Of a stretch of DNA of 64,000 nt, positions 1 to 8,889 are shown piece by piece (the stretch's first letter is position 1; each line of letters starts with the position of its first letter). The stretch comes from Kosakonia sacchari SP1 (GTDB lineage: Bacteria; Pseudomonadota; Gammaproteobacteria; Enterobacterales; Enterobacteriaceae): NCBI RefSeq assembly GCF_000300455.3, contig NZ_CP007215.2, forward strand, positions 2,356,001 through 2,420,000. The letters run 5' to 3'. The notes under the pieces were generated by a model, which saw only the letters and a program-made list of their open reading frames with translations, did not search any database and was not told where the DNA came from. Both the position numbers and the translations under genes were made by a program.

Positions 1-431
1 GCGACGGCATGGAAGCGACCGCAGAGGGGCTGAAAGGCAAAACCATTGGCGTGTTGCAGGGATCGATTCAGGAAACCTACGCCAAAGAGCACTGGGAAAA
101 GCACGGTGTCACGGTGGTGTCGTATAAAGATCAGAATATGGCGTGGGGAGATTTGCTGAACGGTCGCATCGACGCCTCACTGGTGATGTCAGCGGCGGGG
201 CAGGCAGGTTTCCTCAGCAAGCCGCAGGGTAAAGGGTTTGGCTTTATTGGCAAACCGGTATCGGACGATACGATCCTCGGCAGTGGTATCGGTTTCGGGC
301 TGCGCAAAGGTGACGAAGCCACCAAAAAGCAACTTGATGCCGCCATCGATAAAATCCGCGCTGACGGCACCATCAAAACGCTGGCGGAAAAGTACTTCCC
401 CGGCATTGATGTTAGTGTCAGCGCACAATAA
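1..431 (+). CDS. Lysine/arginine/ornithine-type ABC substrate-binding protein (3' part)
   Basis: This is the C-terminal part of a periplasmic binding protein of the HisJ/ArgT family, which delivers basic amino acids to an ABC permease. The frame is open to the left edge and codons before the internal ATG at 9 read DG, so the true start lies outside the window. Visible family features are the hinge segment around KGKTIGVLQGS, the lobe segment GDLLNGRIDASLV, and the usual C-terminal end with IRADGTIKTLAEKYF. About 143 residues are present out of roughly 260 expected. A strong terminator follows. Whether the ligand is histidine, lysine or arginine cannot be told from this part. Confidence 0.88.
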   Translation, partial: DGMEATAEGLKGKTIGVLQGSIQETYAKEHWEKHGVTVVSYKDQNMAWGDLLNGRIDASLVMSAAGQAGFLSKPQGKGFGFIGKPVSDDTILGSGIGFGLRKGDEATKKQLDAAIDKIRADGTIKTLAEKYFPGIDVSVSAQ

Positions 432-446
432 AGCATGACCACTCTG

Positions 447-481
447 GCGCCTGCCGTTGATGTCCGGCAGGCGCTTTTTTA
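447..481 (+). terminator. Rho-independent terminator of the binding-protein gene
   Basis: A perfect 10-bp stem (GCGCCTGCCG with CGGCAGGCGC, loop of 8) is followed directly by a run of T. It lies 16 bases after the stop codon. Confidence 0.9.
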
Positions 482-702
482 TTTCCGCCGCAAACTACTG
501 CCGTTATACAGATCTTTACGCCGCTTTCGGGCTGCTCTTATCGACAGAAAATATTTCATGTTTCGTTCATATATTCGGCAGCCAACAATTGGATTCTCAA
601 TGAATTTTGTCTAGAGTGATGCGTTCATTAATGAACGCTTTTGCCGCTGTTTCGCGCCATCGCGAAATGCCATTTGACGACCAGAAGGACGTGTTACCAG
701 GC

Positions 703-2358
703 ATGAACCGCAGACGATTTATTCAAGCATCCATGGCCCTTGCCGCAACTTACGGCACCACCGGTGTTGCATCGCTCTTTTCCCGCGCGGCGTTCGCGGC
801 GGAAACGGACATTGCCGATGGTCAGAGCCGCCGTTTTGATTTCTCCGTGCTGCAGTCCATGGCGCACGATCTGGCGCAACAGCAGTGGGGCGGTGCGCCT
901 AAAGCGCTCCCCAACACGCTGGCGAACCTGACGCCGCAGGCTTACAACAGCATTCAGTACGATGCGCAGCACTCGCTGTGGAACAACGTTGATGGCCGCC
1001 AACTGGACGTGCAGTTTTTCCACGTCGGCATGGGGTTTCGCCGCCGCGTTCGTATGTTCTCCCTCGACCAGGAGACACACCAGGCGCGTGAAATTCACTT
1101 CCGTCCGGAGCTGTTTAACTACCACGACGCGGGCGTCGATACCAAACAGCTGGAAGGGCAAAGCGATCTGGGTTTCGCCGGGTTCCGCGCGTTTAAAGCG
1201 CCTGAACTGGCGCGCCGCGATATTGTCTCGTTCCTCGGCGCCAGCTATTTCCGCGCGGTAGACAGCACTTTCCAGTATGGCCTTTCCGCACGCGGCGTGG
1301 CCATTGATACGTTTACCGACACGCCGGAAGAGTTTCCGGATTTCACCGCCTTCTGGTTTGAGACGGCAAAAGCGTCCGATACCACCTTTACCGTTTATGC
1401 GCTGCTCGACAGCCCGAGCATTACCGGCGCGTACAAGTTCGTGATCCACTGCGAAGAGAGCCAGGTGATCATGGATGTCGATAACCGCCTGTATGCGCGC
1501 AAAGACATCAAGCAACTGGGCATCGCGCCGATGACCAGTATGTTCAGCTGCGGTAATAATGAACGCCGCGTCTGCGATACCATTCATCCGCAAATTCACG
1601 ACTCCGATCGTCTGGCGATGTGGCGCGGTAACGGCGAGTGGATCTGCCGCCCGCTGAACAACCCGCAAAAATTGCAGTTCAACGCCTACCAGGATGAAAA
1701 CCCGAAAGGGTTCGGCCTGCTGCAACTCGATCGTGATTTCTCCCACTATCAGGATGTGATGGGCTGGTACAACAAACGCCCAAGTCTGTGGGTCGAGCCG
1801 CGTAACAAATGGGGCAAAGGGGCGGTCAGCCTGATGGAGATCCCGACGACCGGCGAAACGCTGGATAACATTGTCTGCTTCTGGCAGCCGGAAAAACCGG
1901 TCAAAGCGGGCGATGATTTCGCCTTCCAGTACCGCCTGTACTGGAGTGCGATGCCGCCGGTGCGTTCTCCGCTGGCGCGCGTTTACGCCACCCGTACCGG
2001 TATGGGCGGCTTCCCGGAAGGCTGGGCGCCGGGCGAACACTATCCGGACAAATGGGCGCGTCGTTTCGCCATTGATTTTGTTGGTGGTGACCTGAAAGCA
2101 GCCGCGCCGAAAGGCATTGAGCCGGTCATTACGCTTTCAAACGGGGAAGCGAAACAGGTTGAGATCCTTTATGTTGAGCCGTTTGACGGGTATCGCATTC
2201 TGTTCGACTGGTATCCGACCAATGATTCCACCGATCCGGTAGACATGCGTCTGTTCCTGCGCTGCCAGGGCGACGCCATCAGCGAAACCTGGCTTTATCA
2301 ATACTTCCCGCCTGCGCCGGACAAACGTCACTACGTTGATGACCGCATCATGCGCTAA
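703..2358 (+). CDS. opgD: Glucans biosynthesis protein D (OpgD/MdoD)
   Basis: Periplasmic protein that shapes the backbone of osmoregulated periplasmic glucans, a paralogue of OpgG. I chose the ATG at 703, which gives 551 residues, the E. coli length, and starts MNRRRFIQ. The frame is open upstream to 607, but that extension has no family similarity. The N-terminus is a Tat signal (twin arginine RRRF, hydrophobic stretch [16 protein letters not shown], cleavage near AFAA). The rest matches the E. coli protein nearly residue for residue as remembered, for example the segments [25 protein letters not shown] and [15 protein letters not shown]. An AGAAGGA sequence 13 bases upstream is a somewhat distant ribosome site. 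It stands alone, with the acetyltransferase gene following in the same direction. Confidence 0.96.
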   Translation: MNRRRFIQASMALAATYGTTGVASLFSRAAFAAETDIADGQSRRFDFSVLQSMAHDLAQQQWGGAPKALPNTLANLTPQAYNSIQYDAQHSLWNNVDGRQLDVQFFHVGMGFRRRVRMFSLDQETHQAREIHFRPELFNYHDAGVDTKQLEGQSDLGFAGFRAFKAPELARRDIVSFLGASYFRAVDSTFQYGLSARGVAIDTFTDTPEEFPDFTAFWFETAKASDTTFTVYALLDSPSITGAYKFVIHCEESQVIMDVDNRLYARKDIKQLGIAPMTSMFSCGNNERRVCDTIHPQIHDSDRLAMWRGNGEWICRPLNNPQKLQFNAYQDENPKGFGLLQLDRDFSHYQDVMGWYNKRPSLWVEPRNKWGKGAVSLMEIPTTGETLDNIVCFWQPEKPVKAGDDFAFQYRLYWSAMPPVRSPLARVYATRTGMGGFPEGWAPGEHYPDKWARRFAIDFVGGDLKAAAPKGIEPVITLSNGEAKQVEILYVEPFDGYRILFDWYPTNDSTDPVDMRLFLRCQGDAISETWLYQYFPPAPDKRHYVDDRIMR

Positions 2359-2402
2359 ACCCACTTCGCCCCGTCAGGGGGCGAATGCTTTATGGAGCCG
2401 CA

Positions 2403-2945
2403 ATGGACGATACCGTTATTCCGGTGAATGACCATCTCGCGCTGCATGCCGTCGACGAGCGGTTTGTGCACGATCTGCACCAGTTAATTGTCAAAAACCG
2501 CGACTGGCTACAGCAGTTTCTCAACTGGCCGCACTCAGTCACATCCATTGATGACACCCGCAAAACCGCGCAGAGCAACATGCTGTTGCACCAGCGCGGC
2601 TACGCCAAAATGTTCATGATTGTGCGCAACGATGTGCTGGTGGGCGTGCTGGCGTTGAATTCGATTGAGCCGTTAAACAAAACGGCTTATATCGGCTACT
2701 GGCTGGATGAAGCGTGCCAGCGGCAGGGGATTTTGTCTCAGGCCATGCAAGGGATGCTCGATTTTTACGCCCGCCGCGGCGATATCCGCCGCTTTGTCAT
2801 CAAATGCCGGGTGGCGAACCATGCCAGCAATCAGGTGGCCTTGCGCAACGGCTTTACGCTAGAAGGCTGCCTTAAACAGGCCGAGTTTCTCAACGGCAGC
2901 TACGACGATCAGAATATTTGGGCGAAGATCGTCGATAAATTCTGA
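2403..2945 (+). CDS. rimL: Ribosomal-protein L7/L12 serine N-acetyltransferase
   Basis: GNAT enzyme that acetylates the N-terminal serine of ribosomal protein L12, turning it into L7. The ATG at 2403 (180 residues, GGAG upstream) fits the E. coli length of 179. The upstream ATG at 2385 lies against a GC-rich hairpin at about 2364-2386 and is less likely. RimL-like stretches are HQRGYAKMFMI, IEPLNKTAYIGYWLDE and the terminal VALRNGFTLEGCLKQAEFLN. In E. coli the small gene ydcH lies between opgD and rimL. Here only 44 bases separate them and ydcH is absent. Confidence 0.9.
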   Translation: MDDTVIPVNDHLALHAVDERFVHDLHQLIVKNRDWLQQFLNWPHSVTSIDDTRKTAQSNMLLHQRGYAKMFMIVRNDVLVGVLALNSIEPLNKTAYIGYWLDEACQRQGILSQAMQGMLDFYARRGDIRRFVIKCRVANHASNQVALRNGFTLEGCLKQAEFLNGSYDDQNIWAKIVDKF

Positions 2946-2950
2946 ACGCG

Positions 2951-3697
2951 CTAACTGTTGGCCTGTGAAACCGCTTTGCGCAGGCCGTTTACTGCCGGTG
3001 AGTTCATCGGTGTGACCAGTGCGTAGTTGTAGTGATCATCACTCCAGTACTGCGCCATCACATCGTCTGCCTCGCGCTCCCCGTGCGGAAGTTTGACCGG
3101 GCTTAACGGGCGGATATACCAGCCGACCCGCGTGCCGTTCCTGTCCTGATACATAATCAGCGCCGCCGGGCCTTGCGCGGTGGCGATAAGCCTCGCGCCG
3201 GATAACGTGAAACCATACTGTTCGAGATTTGGCGGCTGGTTGCCGTTGATGAAATACCGGGCGACCCAGCGGGTGAGTTCGGTTTGCTGGCTTGCCACTA
3301 CATCCATTGGCGTGACGGCGGCGTTGTCAAAAAGTTTATAGGCCTGGACCGCGTCCTCCATCGGCTGATGCGTCATTAACATTTGCGACTCTTTCAGTTG
3401 CCAGCCCGTGTAACCACCCACGCTTAACGCCAGTACCAGCGCGAACGCGGTGGCCAGTTTCCATTGACGCTGCTGGCGTGCCTGGCGGCGTAAATAGTGT
3501 GGCTCCGGTTTTTCCAGAACGATAGTTTGCTGGCTCATGGCCTGGCGGAGTTGCTGCGCGTCACGTCGCCAGCCTGCAACCTGCGCGGCGGCAGCGGGGT
3601 TATCTGCCAGATAGCGCTCGACACGCGCTGAGGTCGCCTCATCGGTTTCGCCATCCATCCAGGCATGCAGATCGTGTTCATCCGGTGGCAACGTCAT
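2951..3697 (-). CDS. Membrane anti-sigma factor partner of the ECF sigma factor
   Basis: A 248-residue protein with the layout of a membrane anti-sigma factor: a small cytoplasmic N-terminal domain (HDLHAWMDGETDEATSARVERYL at the start of the helical bundle is split by many charged residues), one membrane segment at about residues 90-108, and an extracytoplasmic C-terminal domain. The zinc-binding CxxC usual in zinc anti-sigma domains is missing: NPAAAAQ occupies that place, so this is a non-zinc version. Its ATG overlaps the stop of the sigma gene by 4 bases, showing translational coupling. It is the last gene of the srpA-b561-sigma-anti-sigma operon. The function is inferred from domain layout and position. 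Confidence 0.82.
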   Translation of the reverse strand: MTLPPDEHDLHAWMDGETDEATSARVERYLADNPAAAAQVAGWRRDAQQLRQAMSQQTIVLEKPEPHYLRRQARQQRQWKLATAFALVLALSVGGYTGWQLKESQMLMTHQPMEDAVQAYKLFDNAAVTPMDVVASQQTELTRWVARYFINGNQPPNLEQYGFTLSGARLIATAQGPAALIMYQDRNGTRVGWYIRPLSPVKLPHGEREADDVMAQYWSDDHYNYALVTPMNSPAVNGLRKAVSQANS

Positions 3698-4200
3698 TTC
3701 AGTCTCCTCAGCGGCAGCGGCGCTGCCGTACCGTCTAATTTCTCATGTAGCAATTTACGCGCGCGCGACAGGCGCGACATCACGGTGCCTGTCGGGATAT
3801 CTAGCGTTTGGGCGACTTCTTTATAACTCAGCCCTTCAATGCTCACCAGCAACAGAATGGCGCGATAATCGGTCGGCAGCGTGGCGAACACCGCCAGCGT
3901 ATCATCCGCCATTGCCAGTGATTCGGTCGACGCGCTGATGGCCTCCTCGCCGGTGAAAAAGGCGAGGATTTTCATGTACCGCCGCTTGCGCCGCTCACCG
4001 TCAATAAATTGACGGTAAAGAATGGCGAACAGCCAGGCGCGCAGGCTCCGTTCGCCATCACTATTTGGGCTACGCGTCAGCGCTTTCATCAGGCAGCTTT
4101 GCACCAAATCTTCCGCGCTGTGTGGGTTACGGGTTAGCCACAGCGCAAAGCGTTGCAAATGTGGCATCACCTGACGAATCTCATCATCAGTCAGTTGCAT
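3694..4200 (-). CDS. ECF-family RNA polymerase sigma factor
   Basis: A 168-residue extracytoplasmic-function sigma factor. Region 2 spans roughly residues 10-80 (HSAEDLVQSCLMKAL, then LRAWLFAILYRQFIDGERR for the -10-melting part). Region 4 follows at about 110-155 (LPTDYRAILLLVSIEGLSY, then KEVAQTLDIPTGTVMSRLSR as the helix-turn-helix that reads the -35 element). Regions 1 and 3 are absent, as normal for the ECF group. The gene lies 9 bases after the cytochrome b561 gene and overlaps the anti-sigma gene. The neighbourhood of a catalase-like protein and b561 points to an oxidative or haem-related stress response. From memory, a conserved ECF group (I believe ECF26) has this context. Confidence 0.92.
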   Translation of the reverse strand: MQLTDDEIRQVMPHLQRFALWLTRNPHSAEDLVQSCLMKALTRSPNSDGERSLRAWLFAILYRQFIDGERRKRRYMKILAFFTGEEAISASTESLAMADDTLAVFATLPTDYRAILLLVSIEGLSYKEVAQTLDIPTGTVMSRLSRARKLLHEKLDGTAAPLPLRRLK

Positions 4201-4209
4201 AGCTTGCCT

Positions 4210-4746
4210 TCATCGCTTGCGGGTTCCCGACATACTTTCAAAAACGCCATCGCGGAGCACAAGGGCATGAAACAGCGCGGCGGCTAAATGCAGCATCACC
4301 GTTGCGAACAGCGCCAGCGCCACCAGGGAATGCAGTGGCCGCAGTAGCGCGTAAGTATCATTATTCACCGGCAGGATAGGTGGCAACACCCAACCGCCGA
4401 CAGTCACCGGGTAGCCCGCCGCCGAAAGCATTCCCCAGCCAATCAGCGGTTGCGCAATCATCATGGCATAGAGCGCCCAGTGTGAAAGATGCGCCATAGC
4501 ACGTTGCCAGACGGCGAGGGTCGCCGGTAACGTGGGCGTCGCAGTATAAAACCGTAGCCACAGGCGGACCAGCACCAGCACCAAAATCATTAAACCCAGC
4601 GGTTTGTGGATCGATACCAGCAAGCTGTGCAGGGATGAGACGGTGGAAACCATCACGACGCCAATAAACAGCATCGTGATGATCGCCGCCGCCATTAACC
4701 AGTGCAGCACGCGCAGCGCCGGGTGGAAATAGGCAACGTTTTTCAT
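4210..4746 (-). CDS. Cytochrome b561 family membrane protein
   Basis: A 178-residue four-helix membrane cytochrome of the prokaryotic b561 (CybB/YodB) family, which passes electrons from quinol to a partner. The four hydrophobic helices begin near residues 12, 48, 90 and 138. Histidines suited to bind haem are seen in VLHWLMAA, SIHKPLG, MAHLSHWALY and MLHLAAALFHALV. Its ATG overlaps the stop codon of the srpA-like gene by 4 bases, so it is translated together with the peroxidase. It probably supplies electrons to the periplasmic SrpA domain, an inference from this coupling. It differs clearly from the second b561 at 34.6 kb. Confidence 0.88.
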   Translation of the reverse strand: MKNVAYFHPALRVLHWLMAAAIITMLFIGVVMVSTVSSLHSLLVSIHKPLGLMILVLVLVRLWLRFYTATPTLPATLAVWQRAMAHLSHWALYAMMIAQPLIGWGMLSAAGYPVTVGGWVLPPILPVNNDTYALLRPLHSLVALALFATVMLHLAAALFHALVLRDGVFESMSGTRKR

Positions 4747-5798
4747 AAATGAGCTCCTGCCTGGGCGGATTGTTCACGGGTGCGCGCATTGTAAGATTTA
4801 GCATAGGCCGCAGAACGCGCATTGAGTAACGGATCGTCAGAGGCGGCAATGCCGTCCGGCAGGATCAGCGGATCGTAATTGATATCATTACACGGCCCGT
4901 TTTGCTGTTCTGAGGCTTGGGTGAGAACCAGCGTTCCGGCGTTGATGGTTTGCCGGTCGGCAGGCCAGACTTTCGTCGCATTGCTGCCATCGTCACCCGG
5001 CTGGGCGACGGTTATCAGCAGATCCCATTTCAGTGGTCCCTGCGCCAAACGCTGTTTGAGATCCGTTTGCAGGAAATTTTTATCGATCTTTTCTTCGGCA
5101 CTGATGGGCTGATAACCGGTGTGCGGCACCATGCTCCAGCGCACCAGATGCGCCATCCCAGATTTATCAATAAACCGGAACGCGTTCAGACTATTAAAGC
5201 GATCACTGGCCCAGCTCGACGAAGGGACATTCTGTTTTGCCCACGCCAGAAACGGCATGATCTCCGGATTCTTTTGCACAAAGGTTTTGAATTTCTCGGC
5301 ATTCGGTTTGCCAGTTGCCGCATCGGGCAGCGAGGCAACCTGCAATTCATAGAATTGCTCAACGGTGGAGACCGGGAAGAAGGGCATTGCATTCATGCCG
5401 GTGCGCCACTGTTCACCGTTTGCTAACTGAAACGCCAGCGCCAGGCTGCGTACGGGCACGGCATAATCCGGCGCGGCGGGGTTTCCTCCGGCAATGGCGA
5501 AACGCCCGATTACCGGCGTTTCACCTGCGGCAAATACCGAAGCGCGGGATAGCATGCTGGCATTGCCACTGGAGATAAAATTGCCGGTAACGCAGAGCCC
5601 TTTGGCGTGATTTCGCCGATAACCCGGATGTTCGCCTCCCGCTTGTTGTAAGACATTAACCAGTTTATCGGCGCTCAGGCGCGCAGGAGTTAACCAGCCT
5701 CCGCCCCACAGGAACAGCACAATCAACACCAGAGGAACAAGTGCGATCGCTGCAAGACGTGCAAGGATCTGGCCGGTCGTAAAAGGAGTGTTTGTCAT
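4743..5798 (-). CDS. SrpA-type catalase-family peroxidase, membrane anchored
   Basis: A 351-residue member of the short catalase family (SrpA type), which keeps the haem fold but lacks the C-terminal parts of full catalases. A signal anchor covers about residues 12-32, so the catalytic domain faces the periplasm. The distal haem histidine is H64 in RRNHAKGLCVTGNF. The proximal tyrosine is Y332 in the R328-xxx-Y motif near the C-terminus. Sequences such as FRFIDKSGMAHLVRW and the substrate-channel part KLVNVLQQAGGEHPG agree with the family. First gene of a four-gene operon with b561, ECF sigma and anti-sigma genes, preceded by an ECF-like promoter. Peroxide or organic peroxide is the likely substrate, and no activity can be read from sequence. 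Confidence 0.9.
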   Translation of the reverse strand: MTNTPFTTGQILARLAAIALVPLVLIVLFLWGGGWLTPARLSADKLVNVLQQAGGEHPGYRRNHAKGLCVTGNFISSGNASMLSRASVFAAGETPVIGRFAIAGGNPAAPDYAVPVRSLALAFQLANGEQWRTGMNAMPFFPVSTVEQFYELQVASLPDAATGKPNAEKFKTFVQKNPEIMPFLAWAKQNVPSSSWASDRFNSLNAFRFIDKSGMAHLVRWSMVPHTGYQPISAEEKIDKNFLQTDLKQRLAQGPLKWDLLITVAQPGDDGSNATKVWPADRQTINAGTLVLTQASEQQNGPCNDINYDPLILPDGIAASDDPLLNARSAAYAKSYNARTREQSAQAGAHL

Positions 5799-5826
5799 AG
5801 TCGCTCACCTGCTAATCATGAGCGGA

Positions 5827-5854
5827 TAAGACGAAGCAACAGCGGGTTTATTCC
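5827..5854 (-). promoter_or_regulatory. Candidate ECF-type promoter of the srpA operon
   Basis: On the minus strand GGAATAAA (5847-5854) is followed by CGTCTTA (5827-5833). Counted from GGAAT to CGTCT the spacer is 16 bases, the usual ECF geometry with an AA-rich -35 and a CGTC-type -10. It starts the operon that encodes an ECF sigma factor, so self-activation is likely. The spacing and motif are seen; use by this sigma factor is inferred. Confidence 0.5.
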
Positions 5855-5879
5855 ACACGGAAGAAAAAATTTTTTTGTG

Positions 5880-5912
5880 AAAAAAGCCTGCAACGGAATT
5901 TTCATTGCAGGC
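5880..5912 (-). terminator. Terminator of the SDR gene
   Basis: On the minus strand an 8-bp stem GCCTGCAA/TTGCAGGC with an 11-base loop is followed by TTTTTT. It lies 10 bases past the SDR stop codon and keeps that transcript from running into the srpA promoter region. Confidence 0.85.
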
Positions 5913-5921
5913 TCGTTTTTA

Positions 5922-6674
5922 TCAGGGGTTCATCGTCGCAAAGAGTGTGGCGAAAGTGCCGTCTTTTTCAGCCCAACGCCGGTGTTTATCACGCTCCAGC
6001 ACCAGTTCACCGCCCGGGTGATCGCCGCACTCAATCATTGACATCACTTCACTGATATAAGCTGGCAACGCCATTGCGCGCGGATCGGTTGCCTGCTCTG
6101 CACCAGTAAGTGTGGTTTGCACGTAAGGGGGCGAGAGTTCCAGTACTTCAACAGGAATATGGCGAAGTTGATGGCGCAGACAAACCAGCCACGTATGCAA
6201 GAAGGCTTTGCTGGCGCAGTAAGTAGGGAAGTCCGTCCGCGGTACAAACGCCAGCGCCGAACTGGTTGCCAGCAACGTGGCTGCTGGTTGGTGTCGAATC
6301 ATCGGCAGGAACGCGGCGACAGTCCGGATGACGCCAAGGATATTGGTAGTGACGATCGCCTGCGCCATCTCTGTGTTTGGGTTACCTTCGGCAAAATCTT
6401 CTTTGCCTGAAATACCGGCGTTGGCAATCAATACATTCAGTCGGGGAAACTGCGAGCTGACGCGTTTAACGAGTACGTTAAGGCTCTTTTCGTCATCGAC
6501 ATCCAACGGGAATCCCGCCATTCCGGGGTTGTTACGTGTCACATCATCCAGAAGCGCCTTGCGGCGACCGGTAATGATAACCTGGTTACCCCGCGCATAC
6601 AGGGCTTCAGCCAGCGCGCGGCCAATGCCGCTGGTTGCGCCAGTGATAAGAATAGTGTTGCCGCTAATGTTCAT
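5922..6674 (-). CDS. Short-chain dehydrogenase/reductase (DltE-like)
   Basis: A 250-residue NAD(P)-dependent oxidoreductase of the classical SDR family. It has the nucleotide-binding motif TGATSGIGRALAEALY at residues 9-24, NAG in LIANAGISG, the catalytic serine in LLATSSALAF and the YxxxK pair in TYCASKAFLH. The start at 6674 (MNISGNTILITG) is preferred because GGAGAGGA lies upstream on the minus strand and the longer reading from 6725 adds 17 residues without family character. The closest remembered relatives are DltE/YvaG-like reductases of unknown substrate. It stands alone between the peroxidase operon and ydcK. Confidence 0.88.
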   Translation of the reverse strand: MNISGNTILITGATSGIGRALAEALYARGNQVIITGRRKALLDDVTRNNPGMAGFPLDVDDEKSLNVLVKRVSSQFPRLNVLIANAGISGKEDFAEGNPNTEMAQAIVTTNILGVIRTVAAFLPMIRHQPAATLLATSSALAFVPRTDFPTYCASKAFLHTWLVCLRHQLRHIPVEVLELSPPYVQTTLTGAEQATDPRAMALPAYISEVMSMIECGDHPGGELVLERDKHRRWAEKDGTFATLFATMNP

Positions 6675-6898
6675 AAAACGTCCTCTCCAGTTGAATAATG
6701 GAAAGGCGACGACACAAACCCGCAACCGGGAAGGTAACGGGAAATGAGATCAGAAGTGAGTGCCGCGCCTGCATTTGGGATCCTGTTTTCTCCGCGGAGA
6801 CCCTCAGGAACCTGGGCGCGTTGGATGACGGTAACGCCTACGGCATAGTGGAAAATGCCGGATGATTATATTTTCGGCATTAATAACAGACAAGCGAA

Positions 6899-7879
6899 TT
6901 ATAAAGAGCCAACCAGTGGTGTGCGGGTAATGTGCTGCGTGTCGTTAATCACTTTCGGCCCGCGAATCAGAATGCTTTCGCCTTCCTGCGCGTCGACGAC
7001 CGCATCGCCGCCAATTTCAATCTGGTGCTCGATCAGCACATTGCCGTGAATGCGCGCATTGCCCTGAATCACCACTTTTTCATCCAGTTGCAATGGTCCG
7101 CCGCGTAACCAAGCGTGACCGCCCACCAGCACGTGGTGTTTTAAAATACAGTTGCCTTCAACGACGGCGTGTTCTGCCACCTGCGAACTGTAGCGAATGG
7201 TCGGGATCTCATCGTCAAGCGTCCCGGCGACCACACGCGCATGACCATATACTTTGGCACAGTCGCACACCCAGACATCATTAAGCTCGTTGCCTTCGAG
7301 CAGGGCGAAATCAAAGACTTCGGCGCGGTGTTCAATAAACGCGTAATTAACGATGGCGTCGCCATAAATTTGCGCCTGATGCACCACGCGCGAATGGCTG
7401 ACGGTGGCGCTGTCGTAAATCTGCAAAATCTGTTCGTTATCCAGCGTTAAACCCTGAGCGGCAATGATGTCGCAACCACTGAGAATGCGCGCATCGCCGC
7501 GTAAATGGCATAAACCGCGCACTGTAGAGGCCTGAACGGTGACATTGTCACTTAACTGCGCGCCGTGGCTTATCTCGCTGCCGTCAACCCAGGCGTTATC
7601 CGCAATGACGACATCGTGGCAAATCACACACGGCTGGGTGATCCGCGCATTGTCCCGCACCGCGCTGCCATGAAAAACCATGCTGTTTTCATCGTAAATC
7701 CAGCAGTTTCCTTGCTGATCGAGCACGTTTTCATTATCAACCCAGCCACCGGCGCTACCCGCTACAACATCGTTAAAATCGTGCAGGGCGATAATCTGGC
7801 GCAGCGCGACGGATCGCTTTTCGCCGCTAATCTGGTAATGCATTGTCCGTTGCTCATCACTGAGCCGATACTTATTCAT
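6899..7879 (-). CDS. ydcK: YdcK, left-handed beta-helix (hexapeptide repeat) protein
   Basis: A 326-residue protein made almost wholly of imperfect hexapeptide repeats of the [LIV]-G-x-x-x-x type (DNARI, DNAWV, DNVTV, GDARI, GDAIV, GHARV, GNARI, GGDAVV), which fold as a left-handed beta-helix like bacterial acyltransferases. The length and the start [11 protein letters not shown] match E. coli YdcK. The enzymatic activity of the family is not known to me. It is divergent from tehB with 125 bases between, as in E. coli except that tehA is missing. Confidence 0.92.
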   Translation of the reverse strand: MNKYRLSDEQRTMHYQISGEKRSVALRQIIALHDFNDVVAGSAGGWVDNENVLDQQGNCWIYDENSMVFHGSAVRDNARITQPCVICHDVVIADNAWVDGSEISHGAQLSDNVTVQASTVRGLCHLRGDARILSGCDIIAAQGLTLDNEQILQIYDSATVSHSRVVHQAQIYGDAIVNYAFIEHRAEVFDFALLEGNELNDVWVCDCAKVYGHARVVAGTLDDEIPTIRYSSQVAEHAVVEGNCILKHHVLVGGHAWLRGGPLQLDEKVVIQGNARIHGNVLIEHQIEIGGDAVVDAQEGESILIRGPKVINDTQHITRTPLVGSL

Positions 7880-8004
7880 GCTACATTTCCCCCATCTGCC
7901 TGAATTAAACGTAGCAAATTTTACACCACTGGCTATCCGCCAGAGAAACCAATAAAATGCACAAAAAATGCAACTTATAAATTCGCGACGTATTGAGGAA
8001 CAGC

Positions 8005-8601
8005 ATGACCACCCGCACTGATAACTACTTTACTGAAAAATACAGCATGACGCCGACCCATTCGGAAGTGCTTAATGCCGTTAATTATGTCCAACCGGGT
8101 AAAGCGCTGGATCTCGGCTGCGGTAATGGCCGCAACAGCCTGTTTCTCGCCAACCGGGGTTTTGATGTCACCGCGTGGGATAAAAACCCGAACAGTCTGA
8201 GCAACTTACAAAATATTCGTGAAGCAGAAGGGCTGGAAAACTTACATATCGAGGCGGTTGATCTCAATAACCTGCGTTTTGACGGCGAGTATGATTTTAT
8301 TCTCTCGACCGTAGTGCTGATGTTTCTGGAAGCGAAAACCATCCCAGGGCTGATTGCCAATATGCAGCGCTGCACCAAACCGGGCGGCTATAACCTGATT
8401 GTCGCGGCAATGGACACGGCAGATTTCCCGTGCACGGTCGGTTTCCCGTTTGCCTTTCAAGAGGGTGAGTTGCGCGATTACTACGCCGGTTGGGAGCTGC
8501 TGAAATACAACGAAGAAGTGGGTGAGCTTCATCGCACCGATGCCAACGGTAACCGTATCAAATTGCGCTTTGCCACGATGCTGGCACGTAAATCCGCGTA
8601 A
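8005..8601 (+). CDS. tehB: Tellurite methyltransferase TehB
   Basis: SAM-dependent methyltransferase (198 residues; E. coli TehB has 197) able to volatilise tellurite and linked to tellurite resistance. The SAM-binding motif [17 protein letters not shown] is at about residues 34-49, followed by the acidic motif VTAWDKNP and the stretch [20 protein letters not shown] that is identical to E. coli. The ATG at 8005 has TGAGGA upstream, while the TTG at 7993 has no such site. In E. coli tehA precedes it, but here the upstream neighbour is ydcK and tehA is absent. Confidence 0.94.
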   Translation: MTTRTDNYFTEKYSMTPTHSEVLNAVNYVQPGKALDLGCGNGRNSLFLANRGFDVTAWDKNPNSLSNLQNIREAEGLENLHIEAVDLNNLRFDGEYDFILSTVVLMFLEAKTIPGLIANMQRCTKPGGYNLIVAAMDTADFPCTVGFPFAFQEGELRDYYAGWELLKYNEEVGELHRTDANGNRIKLRFATMLARKSA

Positions 8602-8616
8602 AATTTCCCGCTGCGA

Positions 8617-8657
8617 CAGTAAAAGAGCCGAAAGGGATACCACCGGTTCTTTTACTG
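8617..8657 (+). terminator. Hairpin after tehB
   Basis: A perfect 10-bp arm pair CAGTAAAAGA/TCTTTTACTG, with an inner CCG/CGG step, begins 15 bases after the tehB stop. A T-run (TTTTTT) comes about 10 bases further on, so it is a plausible but not classical terminator. Confidence 0.5.
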
Positions 8658-8889
8658 CCAGTCCGCCATTTTTTCTATGAACACTCGCTGTACCACGCCT
8701 GTTCCGCTATTCGCCTGGTAAACGCCACCGGTAAACTATTTGAGGATTACGGTGATGGCATGTCACCGCTGGCGCAGCAAATGCCGGATGGTAAGGCCAG
8801 CCAGCACATTCGCGTGATCCGCATCCGGCTCGTTAAATGGGGTTATTATTACGAAGTGATCACCGTTGCGACACCATCACCGGTCTGTT
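8658..8889 (+). pseudogene. Possible coding remnant between tehB and pepT paralogue
   Basis: The stretch between the tehB hairpin and the stop of the peptidase gene stays open in one plus-strand frame from about 8661 into the peptidase antisense. It encodes a non-repetitive peptide (segments YEHSLYHACSAIRL, TGKLFEDYGDGMSPLAQQ, HIRVIRIRLVKWGYYYEV). There is no good start codon at its beginning, and an ATG with no ribosome site occurs only at 8760. I do not recognise the family. It may be the remains of a lost gene or chance. Confidence 0.22.

Noticed and set aside
607-702. Upstream extension of OpgD by 32 residues
   Set aside because: It starts at TTG without a ribosome site and would hide the Tat signal; the ATG at 703 gives the exact family length.
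694-2040. 448-residue open frame antisense to opgD
   Set aside because: High-GC shadow frame with Arg/Ala/His-rich composition and no family character; opgD is certain.
2364-2386. Hairpin TTCGCCCC/GGGGGCGAA after opgD as a terminator
   Set aside because: No T-run follows and it is next to the rimL ribosome site; it may be only a partial attenuator.
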